Shown one piece after another: positions 1 to 7,619 of a stretch of DNA of 12,207 nucleotides. Location of the stretch: assembly GCA_900319195.1 (NCBI GenBank), contig ONNL01000096.1, positions 1 to 12,207 of the forward strand, in the 5' to 3' direction. The notes beneath the pieces were generated by a model. That model was not told the origin of the DNA and did not search any database. It was given only the letters and a program-made list of their open reading frames with translations. Made by a program: the position numbers and the translations under genes. Each line of letters begins with the position of its first letter. The stretch's first letter is position 1. Origin of the DNA: an uncultured Ruminococcus sp. (GTDB lineage: Bacteria; Bacillota; Clostridia; Oscillospirales; Ruminococcaceae).

Positions 1-842
1 CCCTTTATGATAAGTCCCGTATAGTAATCGGTCTTGTTTACGATACCGAGGTCAACAGTTATTGAGCCTGCATTGCCATAGAGCTCGGAGATGTCGTTGT
101 AAACTCCCCTGAGCTCGTCGAGTATCCTCGTGATGTTGTCGTCGGGCATGAGCTCAGCCGCCTTGTCGAATACCTCCTCGCCGCCGAAGAGCGCAGGGAG
201 CGTCTTGAGTGCCTCTGTAACAGGGCTCTTTCCGAGCGTATCGAGCAGGTCGTTCAGTGCAGGGAAATTCTTTGTCTCAATGAGACGGCGAATCTTTTCC
301 TTTGTCTTGTCGGTCGTTTCAAGCTTGCCGACGAGCTCCTTGAATACGCCGATATGACCTATTTCAAGCGAAAATTCCATGCCGAAGGATTTCAATGAAT
401 CTGCCGCCATTGAAAGCACCTCAAGGTCAGCCATTCTGCTGTCCGAACCGATAAGCTCAACGCCTGCCTGCACCATCTCGTCGCTCCTGCCCTTGAGTGC
501 AGGCTCTGTGCGGTAAACGGTCTGATTGTAGCAGAGCTTCAGCGGCATAACAGCGTCCCTTAGCCTTGTTGCGACAACTCTTGCGATAGGCATTGTCGAA
601 TCGGGACGCATAACGAGCAGACGTCCCTTGTTATCGGTCATCTTGTAGAGATTCTCCTGCGGAAAATAGCGTGAATTCAGATTGAAAACATCGAAGAACT
701 CAAATCCGGGAGTTATCATCTCACTGTAACCGCGGCTCTTGAAGAGGTCAAGCAGCGTGTTCTCGATATTTCTTCTGACTATGCACTCGCCGAAGAGCAG
801 GTCCTTTGTTCCCTCGGGAGTTATAAGGTCATAATTTCTCAT
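1..842 (-). CDS. hisZ: ATP phosphoribosyltransferase regulatory subunit HisZ (partial, C-terminus beyond window)
   Basis: Seen: 280 complete codons without a stop run from an ATG at 842 to the left edge, so the 3' end is missing. GGAGG (848-852) lies five bases before the ATG. The protein looks like a class II histidyl-tRNA synthetase: TPEGTKDLL (residues 8-16), DVFNLNSRYFPQEN (51-64), MRPDSTMPIARVVATRLRD (78-96), a motif-2-like YNQTVYRTEP (105-114), LKGRSDEMVQAGVELIG (116-132) and YYTGLIIKG at the cut end. Family knowledge: the PDSTxPIAR and LKGRSDE wording is typical of HisZ rather than true HisS; HisZ is a catalytically dead HisRS paralogue that partners the short form of HisG in the first step of histidine biosynthesis in the cytoplasm. 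Inferred: perhaps 50-120 residues are missing, and a short hisG should follow leftward. It has its own promoter, separate from polC. The alternative, a divergent HisS, is less likely. Confidence 0.93.
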   Translation of the reverse strand, partial: MRNYDLITPEGTKDLLFGECIVRRNIENTLLDLFKSRGYSEMITPGFEFFDVFNLNSRYFPQENLYKMTDNKGRLLVMRPDSTMPIARVVATRLRDAVMPLKLCYNQTVYRTEPALKGRSDEMVQAGVELIGSDSRMADLEVLSMAADSLKSFGMEFSLEIGHIGVFKELVGKLETTDKTKEKIRRLIETKNFPALNDLLDTLGKSPVTEALKTLPALFGGEEVFDKAAELMPDDNITRILDELRGVYNDISELYGNAGSITVDLGIVNKTDYYTGLIIK

Positions 843-860
843 AGCAGCCTCCAAAATCTT

Positions 861-878
861 GCAGACACTTTAGTCTGC
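861..878 (-). promoter_or_regulatory. Small inverted repeat in the hisZ leader
   Basis: GCAGAC (861-866) and GTCTGC (873-878) form a perfect 6-bp dyad with a 6-base spacer. It starts about six bases downstream of the predicted hisZ transcription start. It could be a short RNA stem or a repressor operator. It is not a terminator, because no T-run follows, and the leader is too short for a T-box or a histidine-leader attenuator. Confidence 0.35.
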
Positions 879-890
879 TAACATGGTAAT

Positions 891-919
891 ATAATAACAT
901 ACTAATAAATTAAAGTCAA
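891..919 (-). promoter_or_regulatory. Sigma-A-type promoter of hisZ
   Basis: On the minus strand TTGACT (919-914) is followed after exactly 17 bases by TATTAT (896-891). A second TTGACT (924-919) overlaps the first by one base and contains the polC stop codon TGA. Transcription should start near 884, giving a leader of about 40 bases before the hisZ ATG. This makes hisZ a separate transcription unit, although no clear terminator separates it from polC. Confidence 0.75.
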
Positions 920-920
920 G

Positions 921-3900
921 TCAAAAGAGCGAAAGCTGTGCAGATTCGGGCAAATCACCAAAAGCACCTATGCTTTTCAGTGTGTCAATTGTTGTTTTTG
1001 ACGCACCGCTCTGCTCCTGAAATTCCTCTATCGAGATGAAGCCGCCCTTCTGCGCCGCCTCATAAATGCCCTTCGCAGCGTTCTCTCCGACACCGCTCAT
1101 TGCAGAAAACGGTATTCTCAGCTTGCCGTCCTCGACGAGATAGTTCGTCGCGTGTGACTTAAAAATGTCTATCGGCAGGAACTCCAATCCGCGTGACAGC
1201 ATCTCATTCGTGATGAGCAGTATATCATACAGGTCGCTCTCCTTTTTCGAGCGTCCGTTTCCAAGCTCACGAAGCTCGTTGATACGCGCTCTTACGGCTT
1301 CCTTGCCCTTGACAGCAAGCTCCGCGTCGAAGTCCTCACCTCTTACCGAGAAGTAGGTCGCGTAATATTGAAGCGGCATATGAAGCTTGAACCAGCCAAG
1401 CTTTATCGCAGCGATCACATATGCCGCCGCGTGTGCCTTCGGGAACATATACTTTATCTTCAGACAGCTCTCGATGTACCAGTCGGGGACATTGTGGTCC
1501 TTGAGCATCTGTATTATCTCGGGCGTGAACTGCTTCGGAGCCTTGCCCTTACGTGTCCACTCCATTATCTGAAACGCCATTTTCGGCTCTACGCCCTTAT
1601 AGAGCAGATAGGTCATGATACTGTCTCGCGTTCCGATAACCTCGGAAATCGTGCAGGTGCCGTTCTCGATGAGGTCCTTAGCGTTGCCGAGCCATACGTC
1701 AGTACCGTGTGAAAGTCCCGAGATCTGCAAAAAGTCCGAGAACTTCGTAGGCTTTGCGTCGAGAAGCATCTGTATGGTGAAGCCCGTACCCATTTCGGGT
1801 ATGCCGAGGCTTCCCGTCTTGCAGTATATCTCATCGGGAGTTACTCCGAGCACGGAGCAGTCCGTACACATCTTGATAACATCGGGGTCAGACGTTGGAA
1901 CGTCCTTTATCTTCATACCCGTGAGGTCCTCGAGGTGCTTGTAGAGCGTAGGTACGACATGACCGAGCTCGTCGAGCTTCAATATCGTATCGTGCATGGA
2001 GTTGAAGTCGAAGTGGGTCGTGATGACCTCGGAATCGGGAGAATCCGCAGGGTGCTGGACGGGAGTGAAGTCGTAAACATCGTAGTCCGACGGCACAACG
2101 ACCATTCCGCCGGGGTGCTGACCCGTTGTCCTCTTAATGCCCGTACAGCCGATAGACAGCCTGTTCATCTCGGCATTATTGAGGGTTATACCGTTCTCCT
2201 CACAGTATTTCTTGACGTATCCGTATGCCGTCTTTTCGGCAACTGCGGAGATAGTCCCCGCCTTGAATACGTTGGATTTTCCAAAGAGCTGTTCTGTATA
2301 GCGGTGTGCCCAGAACTGATAGTCGCCCGAGAAGTTGAGGTCAATATCAGGCTCCTTGTCGCCGTCGAAGCCGAGGAAGGTCTCGAACGGAATATCGTGT
2401 CCGTCGCGGTGCATATCGGTGTTGCAGACGGGACACTTCTTCGGAGGAAGGTCAAAGCCCGAGCCGTAGACACCGTCCATGAGGAATTCGCTGTGCTTGC
2501 ACTTCTCGCAGAGGTAGTGCGGCGGCAGAGGATTTACCTCCGAGATACCAGCCATTGAAGCCACGAATGACGAGCCGACAGAGCCTCGTGAGCCTACAAG
2601 GTAGCCGTGGTCGTTGGAGTTCCACACAAGCTTCTGTGCGATGATATAGAGCACCGAGAAGCCGTGCTTGATAATGGACGAAAGCTCTCTGTCAAGGCGC
2701 TTCTGCACTATCTCGGGGAGTGGGTCGCCGTATATCTCATGTGCACGGGTGGTGGTTATCTTCGTGAGTTCCTCCTCCGCGCCCTCAATAGTGGGAGTGT
2801 AGGTGCCCTTCGGTATTGGACGGATACGCTCTATCCGGTCGGCAATGTCGTTGGTGTTCTTTACAACGACCTCATAAGCCTTATCCTCACCGAGATATGC
2901 AAATTCCTTTAGCATCTCATCGGTCGTGCGGAGATAGAGCATTGCCTGATTCTCCGCGTCCTTGAAGCCCATGCTCGTGAGGATTATCTTGCGGTATATA
3001 GCGTCCTTCTTGTCGAGAAAGTGAACGTCGCAGGTAGCGCAGGTCGGTATGCCGAGCCTGTCACCGAGCTCGACTATGCGGCGATTGTAGTCGCGCAGCT
3101 CCTCGTCGCTCTGAGCTGTACCCTCGCGCACCATGAATTCATTGTTGCAGATAGGCTGTATTTCGAGGTAATCGTAGAACCTTGCAAGGTGCTCGAGCTT
3201 CTCCTTCGGAGCCTTGCTGAGCATCGCCTGAAACAGCTCACCTGCTTCACAGGCGCTTCCGTAAATAAGTCCCTCGCGGTACTTAACAAGCTGGGACTTC
3301 GGGATAAGCGGCTTCTTATAGAAGTAGTCGAGGTTGCTCATGGAGATAAGGCGGTACAGGTTTTTGAGTCCTGCCTGATTGCGCACAAGTATTATCTGGT
3401 GGTAGCTTTTCAGCTTCTTGACCTCTATCGCTCCTGCCTTTTCGTTGATGTCACCGAGACATTCAAGTTCCTTGTCTTTTATGAGCCTGCCGACGAGCTC
3501 TATGTATATTTTTGCGAGCATGAGAGCGTCGTTGGAGGCGCGGTGGTGGTCGAATTTACCGAGCTTTAAGTGCTTGGCGACTTGGTCGAGCTTATGCCGT
3601 CCCATTTCGGGGAGCATAGTCTGACAGAGTATCAGCGTATCGAGCCAGTTATAGTCAAAGGTGATATCATTGCGCCTGCAAGCCTCGTTGATGAAATTGG
3701 TATCGAAGGTAGCATTGTGTGCCGCAAGCACAGGCTTATCGCCGCAGAATTCCATGAATTTCCGAACAGCCTCTGCCTCGTCGGGAGCGTCAGCAACGTC
3801 CTCGTCCCTGATACCCGTGAGCTCGGTTATCTTCTCGGGGATATGCCTTCCGGGATTGACCATAGTGTTAAAGCTGTCTATGACCTGCATATTTTTCAGC

Positions 3901-5246
3901 TTCACAGCACCGATCTCGGTGAGCCTGTCCCCCGTGAAGCTCAGTCCCGTAGTCTCAACGTCGAAAACTATGAGCTCGTCATTAATGCTTCTGGTATCGG
4001 GCTTTTTCAGTATGAGCTGACCGTCAATGTCGTTGACAACATAGGCTTCACAGCCGTAGATGACCTTGAGTCCCTTCGGCATATTGTACATAGCCTCGGG
4101 GAAAGCCTGCACGTTTCCGTGGTCGGTAATGGCTATCGCCTGATGACTCCACATCGCCGCGCGGTTTATAATGGTGACGGTATCGGTAACAGCGTCCATT
4201 GCGGACATATTTGTATGGCAGTGCAGCTCGACGCGCTTCTCGGGACAGTTATCCATGCGCGGAATACGCTTCACCTTTATCATGGACTGCGGAGAAATAG
4301 TGATGTCCTTCGAGTAGCTGTCGTAGTCCACCTTGCCCGATACGAGCAGAGTTGTGCCCTTCTTTATGCCTGCAAGTCCCATTTTTTCAATTTCTTCGTT
4401 CTTGCCGAATATCTTGACCTGCAGTGAGCCGCTGTAATCGGTGATGTCAAAGACAGCGACGGTCTTTTCGTTTTTCAGCTCACGTAGCTCACTGAAAAAT
4501 ACATCTCCCACAACAACGAGCTTCTCACCGAGCCGTGTTACAGCCTCAGCGATAGAAACAGGCTTCTCGCGGATAGGATGTCCCTTTATTATCTCCGCGG
4601 ACTCCATGTCAAAGTCCTTGTTTACCGTATCAGCGGACACAGCAGCCGTCGGGACAGCAGCCTCGCGCTCCTCAGCTATCAGCTCCTCCCTTGTCTTTAC
4701 AGGTTCAAGCTGACGTGCCAAGTCGGGAATATCCTCTTCACAGCTTGCCGCCATTGAGTTGAATTCCTCCGATGTTACGCCGTTTTCGCCCTCGAGCACT
4801 ACACTGGTCTTAACACCGAACATATTGTAGATGAGCTTTGAGAGATTGCGGCAGAAATTGTACTTGTTTAGGATATCGAGTCCGCCGTGAGCGAGGGCAA
4901 TGTTTATCCTGTCCTCGGAGATGTTGACGCGGGCGTCCTCCATAAAGCCGTTGACGACCGAAATATCGCGTTTCAGCAGCTTTATAAGCTCTGGGAAACA
5001 GCCTATCCCGAACAGTTCCTCGGGATAGCGGCAGCTGAGACGCAGACGGTCTACCTTCAGTGCAGTCCCCACAGCAGTCTCGAATGCGAAGATGTCGTCA
5101 GCAGGGACGAGTGCCTCAAACCTCGCAAAGAAACGCATCTTATCGAGCTTTTCGGAGTATGTAAGCTTGAATATCTCGCCGCCTTTTATGCTCTCCGGGA
5201 TCTCCGCGCCGTATTCCTTCAGAAATTCCGATATATTTATATTCAT
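921..5246 (-). CDS. polC: DNA polymerase III alpha subunit, Gram-positive PolC type
   Basis: The main replicative DNA polymerase of Firmicutes, with built-in 3'-5' proofreading. The 1441 residues match the family length (about 1440). Domain order seen: N-terminal region (1 to about 230); OB fold (about 240-325); PHP domain with LHCHTN (341-346), ITDHGN (373-378) and YGCE (397-400), resumed after the exonuclease and including CDVH (739-742); inserted DEDDh exonuclease with DVETTG (429-434; D429, E431), HNATFD (510-515; D515) and HRASND (568-573; H568, D573); polymerase palm GSRGSVGSS (885-893); a zinc site C913, C916, C938, C941; catalytic Asp pair in PDIDLNFSGD (D967, D969) and a third Asp in LKLDELGH (D1092). 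The protein ends in QLSLF (1437-1441), the sliding-clamp-binding pentapeptide. The start lies four bases after the ispG stop and has no convincing Shine-Dalgarno, so translational coupling to ispG is likely. All key residues are present. Confidence 0.99.
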   Translation of the reverse strand: MNINISEFLKEYGAEIPESIKGGEIFKLTYSEKLDKMRFFARFEALVPADDIFAFETAVGTALKVDRLRLSCRYPEELFGIGCFPELIKLLKRDISVVNGFMEDARVNISEDRINIALAHGGLDILNKYNFCRNLSKLIYNMFGVKTSVVLEGENGVTSEEFNSMAASCEEDIPDLARQLEPVKTREELIAEEREAAVPTAAVSADTVNKDFDMESAEIIKGHPIREKPVSIAEAVTRLGEKLVVVGDVFFSELRELKNEKTVAVFDITDYSGSLQVKIFGKNEEIEKMGLAGIKKGTTLLVSGKVDYDSYSKDITISPQSMIKVKRIPRMDNCPEKRVELHCHTNMSAMDAVTDTVTIINRAAMWSHQAIAITDHGNVQAFPEAMYNMPKGLKVIYGCEAYVVNDIDGQLILKKPDTRSINDELIVFDVETTGLSFTGDRLTEIGAVKLKNMQVIDSFNTMVNPGRHIPEKITELTGIRDEDVADAPDEAEAVRKFMEFCGDKPVLAAHNATFDTNFINEACRRNDITFDYNWLDTLILCQTMLPEMGRHKLDQVAKHLKLGKFDHHRASNDALMLAKIYIELVGRLIKDKELECLGDINEKAGAIEVKKLKSYHQIILVRNQAGLKNLYRLISMSNLDYFYKKPLIPKSQLVKYREGLIYGSACEAGELFQAMLSKAPKEKLEHLARFYDYLEIQPICNNEFMVREGTAQSDEELRDYNRRIVELGDRLGIPTCATCDVHFLDKKDAIYRKIILTSMGFKDAENQAMLYLRTTDEMLKEFAYLGEDKAYEVVVKNTNDIADRIERIRPIPKGTYTPTIEGAEEELTKITTTRAHEIYGDPLPEIVQKRLDRELSSIIKHGFSVLYIIAQKLVWNSNDHGYLVGSRGSVGSSFVASMAGISEVNPLPPHYLCEKCKHSEFLMDGVYGSGFDLPPKKCPVCNTDMHRDGHDIPFETFLGFDGDKEPDIDLNFSGDYQFWAHRYTEQLFGKSNVFKAGTISAVAEKTAYGYVKKYCEENGITLNNAEMNRLSIGCTGIKRTTGQHPGGMVVVPSDYDVYDFTPVQHPADSPDSEVITTHFDFNSMHDTILKLDELGHVVPTLYKHLEDLTGMKIKDVPTSDPDVIKMCTDCSVLGVTPDEIYCKTGSLGIPEMGTGFTIQMLLDAKPTKFSDFLQISGLSHGTDVWLGNAKDLIENGTCTISEVIGTRDSIMTYLLYKGVEPKMAFQIMEWTRKGKAPKQFTPEIIQMLKDHNVPDWYIESCLKIKYMFPKAHAAAYVIAAIKLGWFKLHMPLQYYATYFSVRGEDFDAELAVKGKEAVRARINELRELGNGRSKKESDLYDILLITNEMLSRGLEFLPIDIFKSHATNYLVEDGKLRIPFSAMSGVGENAAKGIYEAAQKGGFISIEEFQEQSGASKTTIDTLKSIGAFGDLPESAQLSLF

Positions 5247-5250
5247 TGAA

Positions 5251-6288
5251 TTACAGTCTTTCGATTTCCGCGAGGAGCTCGGAGACTATGTCCTCCTCTT
5301 TGATTTTTCTCAGTATCTTGCCCTTTTTGAATATCATTGCACAGCCGTCTCCACCTGCGATGCCGAGGTCGGCTTCACGCGCCTCACCGGGTCCGTTTAC
5401 AACACAGCCCATAACTGCTACGGTTATGTCCTTGTCGATATTCTTTACAGCCTCCTCGACCTTCTTTGCAGTGCCGATGAGGTCTATCCTTGTGCGTCCG
5501 CAGGTAGGACATGAAACGAGCTTCACTCCCCTCTTTTTGCCGATAGCGCGGAGAATATCCTGTGCCGCCGCTATCTCCTTCACGGGGTCATCGGTGAGCG
5601 ATACACGAATAGTTTCGCCTATGCCGTCGCAGAGCAGTGAGCCGATACCTACGGCGGACTTGATAAGTCCCATGCGCTCAGTGCCTGCCTCGGTGACTCC
5701 GAGGTGGAGCGGATAATTGCACTTCTCAGCAGCAAGGCGATAGCTTGCTATCATCTTGTTAACGTCCGAGGATTTTATCGAAATTACGATGTCATTGAAG
5801 TCAAACTGCTCGAGCATTGCCGCGTGAGTCATTGCGCTCTCGACAAGTGCCTCGGGAGTCGGTGAGCCGTACTTTGCAAGTATCTCCTTTTCGAGCGAGC
5901 CCGAATTGACTCCTATACGGATAGGGATATTCCGCGAGCGGCAGGCATCTACGACCTTCTTCACTCTGTCCGTGCCGCCTATGTTGCCGGGGTTTATGCG
6001 TATCTTGTCGATACCTGCGGCAGCCGCTTCGAGAGCAAGGCGGTAATCGAAATGAATGTCCGCAACGAGCGGTATGCTGACAGCCTCCTTTATCGCAGGA
6101 ATGAGCTTTACAGCGTCCATGTCGGGAATAGCCGCACGGATTATCTCGCAGCCTGCCTTTTCAAGTTCAACTGCCTGTTTTACGCTGCCCTCGATGTCGT
6201 ATGAGGGGACATTCAGCATTGACTGTATGTATATATGTCTGCCGTCGAGGACACAGTCCCCGACTTTAACAGGTCTGACATTTCTCAT
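5251..6288 (-). CDS. ispG: 4-hydroxy-3-methylbut-2-enyl diphosphate synthase IspG (GcpE)
   Basis: Penultimate step of the MEP isoprenoid pathway: reductive conversion of methylerythritol cyclodiphosphate to HMBPP, using a [4Fe-4S] cluster. Seen: a TIM-barrel N-terminal part with VADIHFDYRLAL (75-86), KIRINPGNIGG (95-105) and IPIRIGVNSGSLEKE (121-135), then the iron-sulfur domain with CPTCGR (C260, C263), GCVVNGPGEA (C295, E302) and LGIAGG (308-313). These Cys and Glu residues line up with the E. coli ones at a constant ten-residue offset. Length 345; E. coli has a longer C-terminal tail. Near the N-terminus it reads QSMLNVPSYD (22-31), where E. coli has QSMTNTRTTD. A good AAGGAG precedes the ATG. 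Its promoter lies in the upstream palindromic element (6404-6431). polC follows four bases downstream, so the two form one unit. dxr, of the same pathway, is two genes upstream. Confidence 0.97.
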   Translation of the reverse strand: MRNVRPVKVGDCVLDGRHIYIQSMLNVPSYDIEGSVKQAVELEKAGCEIIRAAIPDMDAVKLIPAIKEAVSIPLVADIHFDYRLALEAAAAGIDKIRINPGNIGGTDRVKKVVDACRSRNIPIRIGVNSGSLEKEILAKYGSPTPEALVESAMTHAAMLEQFDFNDIVISIKSSDVNKMIASYRLAAEKCNYPLHLGVTEAGTERMGLIKSAVGIGSLLCDGIGETIRVSLTDDPVKEIAAAQDILRAIGKKRGVKLVSCPTCGRTRIDLIGTAKKVEEAVKNIDKDITVAVMGCVVNGPGEAREADLGIAGGDGCAMIFKKGKILRKIKEEDIVSELLAEIERL

Positions 6289-6386
6289 AAAAATTCTCCT
6301 TGTATCAATATCTTTATCCTTTTGGGCATTCAGATTTTCAAGGCAATCTCTGTGCGGTATTGCCTCAAGTATATATTCATCTGAGC

Positions 6387-6509
6387 GGCATTCGCATTTG
6401 CCTATTATACCACAATCCTTCAGCCTGTCAAGACTATGCCAAGTGCAATCTGCGATTGCGCTTTTGACAGCCTATCAGGATTGTGAGGTTGGGCAAATAC
6501 GCAAACGCC
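6387..6509. repeat. Long imperfect inverted repeat between rseP and ispG
   Basis: Four nested complementary blocks share nearly the same centre (about 6448-6452). GGCATTCGCATTTGCC (6387-6402) faces GGCAAATACGCAAACGCC (6492-6509) with few mismatches. CACAATCCT (6411-6419) faces AGGATTGTG (6477-6485) perfectly. CTGTCAA (6425-6431) faces TTGACAG (6464-6470) perfectly. AAGTGCAATC (6441-6450) faces GATTGCGCTT (6454-6463) with one mismatch across a 3-base loop. The left arm has an extra 9 bases (6432-6440). The arms look like a diverged inverted duplication: the left arm keeps TATAAT, while the right arm has AGGTTG in its place. No transposase or clear terminator is present. It may be a MITE-like or extragenic palindromic element; its copy number cannot be judged from one window. 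The rest of 6289-6544 holds only the ispG leader and rseP trailer. Confidence 0.8.
6404..6431 (-). promoter_or_regulatory. Consensus sigma-A promoter of ispG-polC
   Basis: On the minus strand a perfect TTGACA (6431-6426) is separated by 16 bases from a perfect TATAAT (6409-6404), which is preceded by TGG, making an extended -10. Transcription should start near 6397 and give a leader of about 109 bases before ispG. The leader contains a 7-bp stem (AGGCAAT 6341-6347 with ATTGCCT 6359-6365). The promoter sits in the left arm of the palindromic element at 6387-6509. Confidence 0.8.
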
Positions 6510-6544
6510 AACCCGAGCCGTCCACCTGAAATATCTGCCCGATT

Positions 6545-7594
6545 TTATCCACCCGAGAAAATCCTTGCAATATCATTGTATGTCGCAAATATCATGACAC
6601 CTATGAGCAGCACCATGCCTGCGAAGTGGACATATCCCTCGTGCTCGGGCTTAACAGGCTTGCGCCTTACAAGCTCGATGAAGCAGAAGAGCAGGCGTCC
6701 GCCGTCGAGCGCAGGGAACGGCAGAAGGTTGAAAATACCGACGTTTACCGTTATCATCGCCGCCATATAGAGCAGACTCAGTATCATCTCACTTGCTGAC
6801 TTGCTCGACCTTGCAGTCTCATTTATCGTCGTCACAATACCGACAGGTCCCTGAATCTCGTCCTTCTGTATCTTGCCCGTTATCATCTGCTTGAGCGATA
6901 GACCGATGATGTGTCCCATTGACATGAACACCTGTCCCGAGCCCTTTATGACCGTCAGCGGATTCTTGCCGACACGGTTCACATCGAAGTCCCATTTTGA
7001 GTTTGTGAGAGTGTCCTTAATGGTTATGTTCTCGAAGGTGATAGTCTTTCCGCCGCGCTTTACAACAACGTCATGCGTGTAGGTCTTTGAGGTCTCAAGG
7101 ATGTAGTCGATATCGAGGAAGCTGTAAATATGGGTGCCGTCTATCTCCTTGATAACGTCGTCATATTGAAGTCCCGCATTATAGCTCTCCGCAGTTATCT
7201 CCGTCCTGTCTTCATTGCAGGTGAAGCCGTATATCGAGGTCGTGGGGACCTTCGGCATCATGCAGAGCATACCGATGATGAGGACGAATCCGAGGACGAA
7301 GTTCATGAAGGCTCCTGCAAAGAGGACTATCATGCGTTTCCAGAGCTTAGCATTGCGGAAGGCACGGGCGTCGGGATTTTCCTCGTCCTCGCCCTCCATA
7401 GCGCAGTAGCCGCCGACTGGCAGCCAGCGGAGCGAATACATAGTCTCGCCCTTCTGTCTCTGAATTATCTTCGGTCCCATGCCGATGGAAAACTCATTGA
7501 CCTTTATGCCGCTGAGCTTGGCGCAGATAAAATGTCCGAATTCGTGAATGGTGACTATAAGTCCAAAAATGAGAAGTGCAATAATTATACCCAT
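6545..7594 (-). CDS. rseP: RseP/RasP-family site-2 intramembrane zinc metalloprotease
   Basis: Membrane-embedded protease that, in known relatives, cuts transmembrane segments of anti-sigma factors and remnant signal peptides. Seen: zinc-binding HEFGH (17-21) inside the first hydrophobic helix; the S2P-typical GPKI and LRWLPVGGYCAMEGED (55-70); a second membrane segment (about 88-113); one PDZ-like domain (about 125-200) with GLQYDDVIKEIDG (141-153); a third membrane region (about 268-291) running into PFPALDGGR (292-300), whose D297 is the third zinc ligand; and a final membrane helix (about 322-340). Length 349 with a single PDZ-like domain, shorter than B. subtilis RasP (about 420). AAAGGA lies ten bases before the ATG. 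It starts 25 bases after dxr stops and is the last gene of the pyrH cluster before the palindromic gap. The substrate cannot be told from this window. Confidence 0.95.
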   Translation of the reverse strand: MGIIIALLIFGLIVTIHEFGHFICAKLSGIKVNEFSIGMGPKIIQRQKGETMYSLRWLPVGGYCAMEGEDEENPDARAFRNAKLWKRMIVLFAGAFMNFVLGFVLIIGMLCMMPKVPTTSIYGFTCNEDRTEITAESYNAGLQYDDVIKEIDGTHIYSFLDIDYILETSKTYTHDVVVKRGGKTITFENITIKDTLTNSKWDFDVNRVGKNPLTVIKGSGQVFMSMGHIIGLSLKQMITGKIQKDEIQGPVGIVTTINETARSSKSASEMILSLLYMAAMITVNVGIFNLLPFPALDGGRLLFCFIELVRRKPVKPEHEGYVHFAGMVLLIGVMIFATYNDIARIFSGG

Positions 7595-7619
7595 GCAGAT
7601 GATTTCCTTTCAAGGCGGC

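Noticed and set aside
843..890. T-box or histidine attenuator leader for hisZ
   Set aside because: The predicted leader is only about 40 bases, with no T-box core, run of His codons or terminator stem.
3570..4427. Long rightward frame of 285 codons opposite polC (also 207 codons at 1935-2558 and 182 codons at 3021-3569)
   Set aside because: They lie wholly opposite the unmistakable polC frame, show no recognisable domain, and arise because the polC codon choice rarely gives stops on the other strand.
6288..6330. Fourteen-codon frame (MPKRIKILIQGEFL) overlapping the ispG start by ATGA, preceded by a 16-codon frame
   Set aside because: Neither has a ribosome binding site and both are very short; the overlap can arise by chance.
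6487..6513. GGTTGG/CCAACC hairpin as the terminator of the pyrH-rseP operon
   Set aside because: The stem is only about six pairs and no T-run follows on the minus strand; it overlaps the right arm of the larger palindrome.
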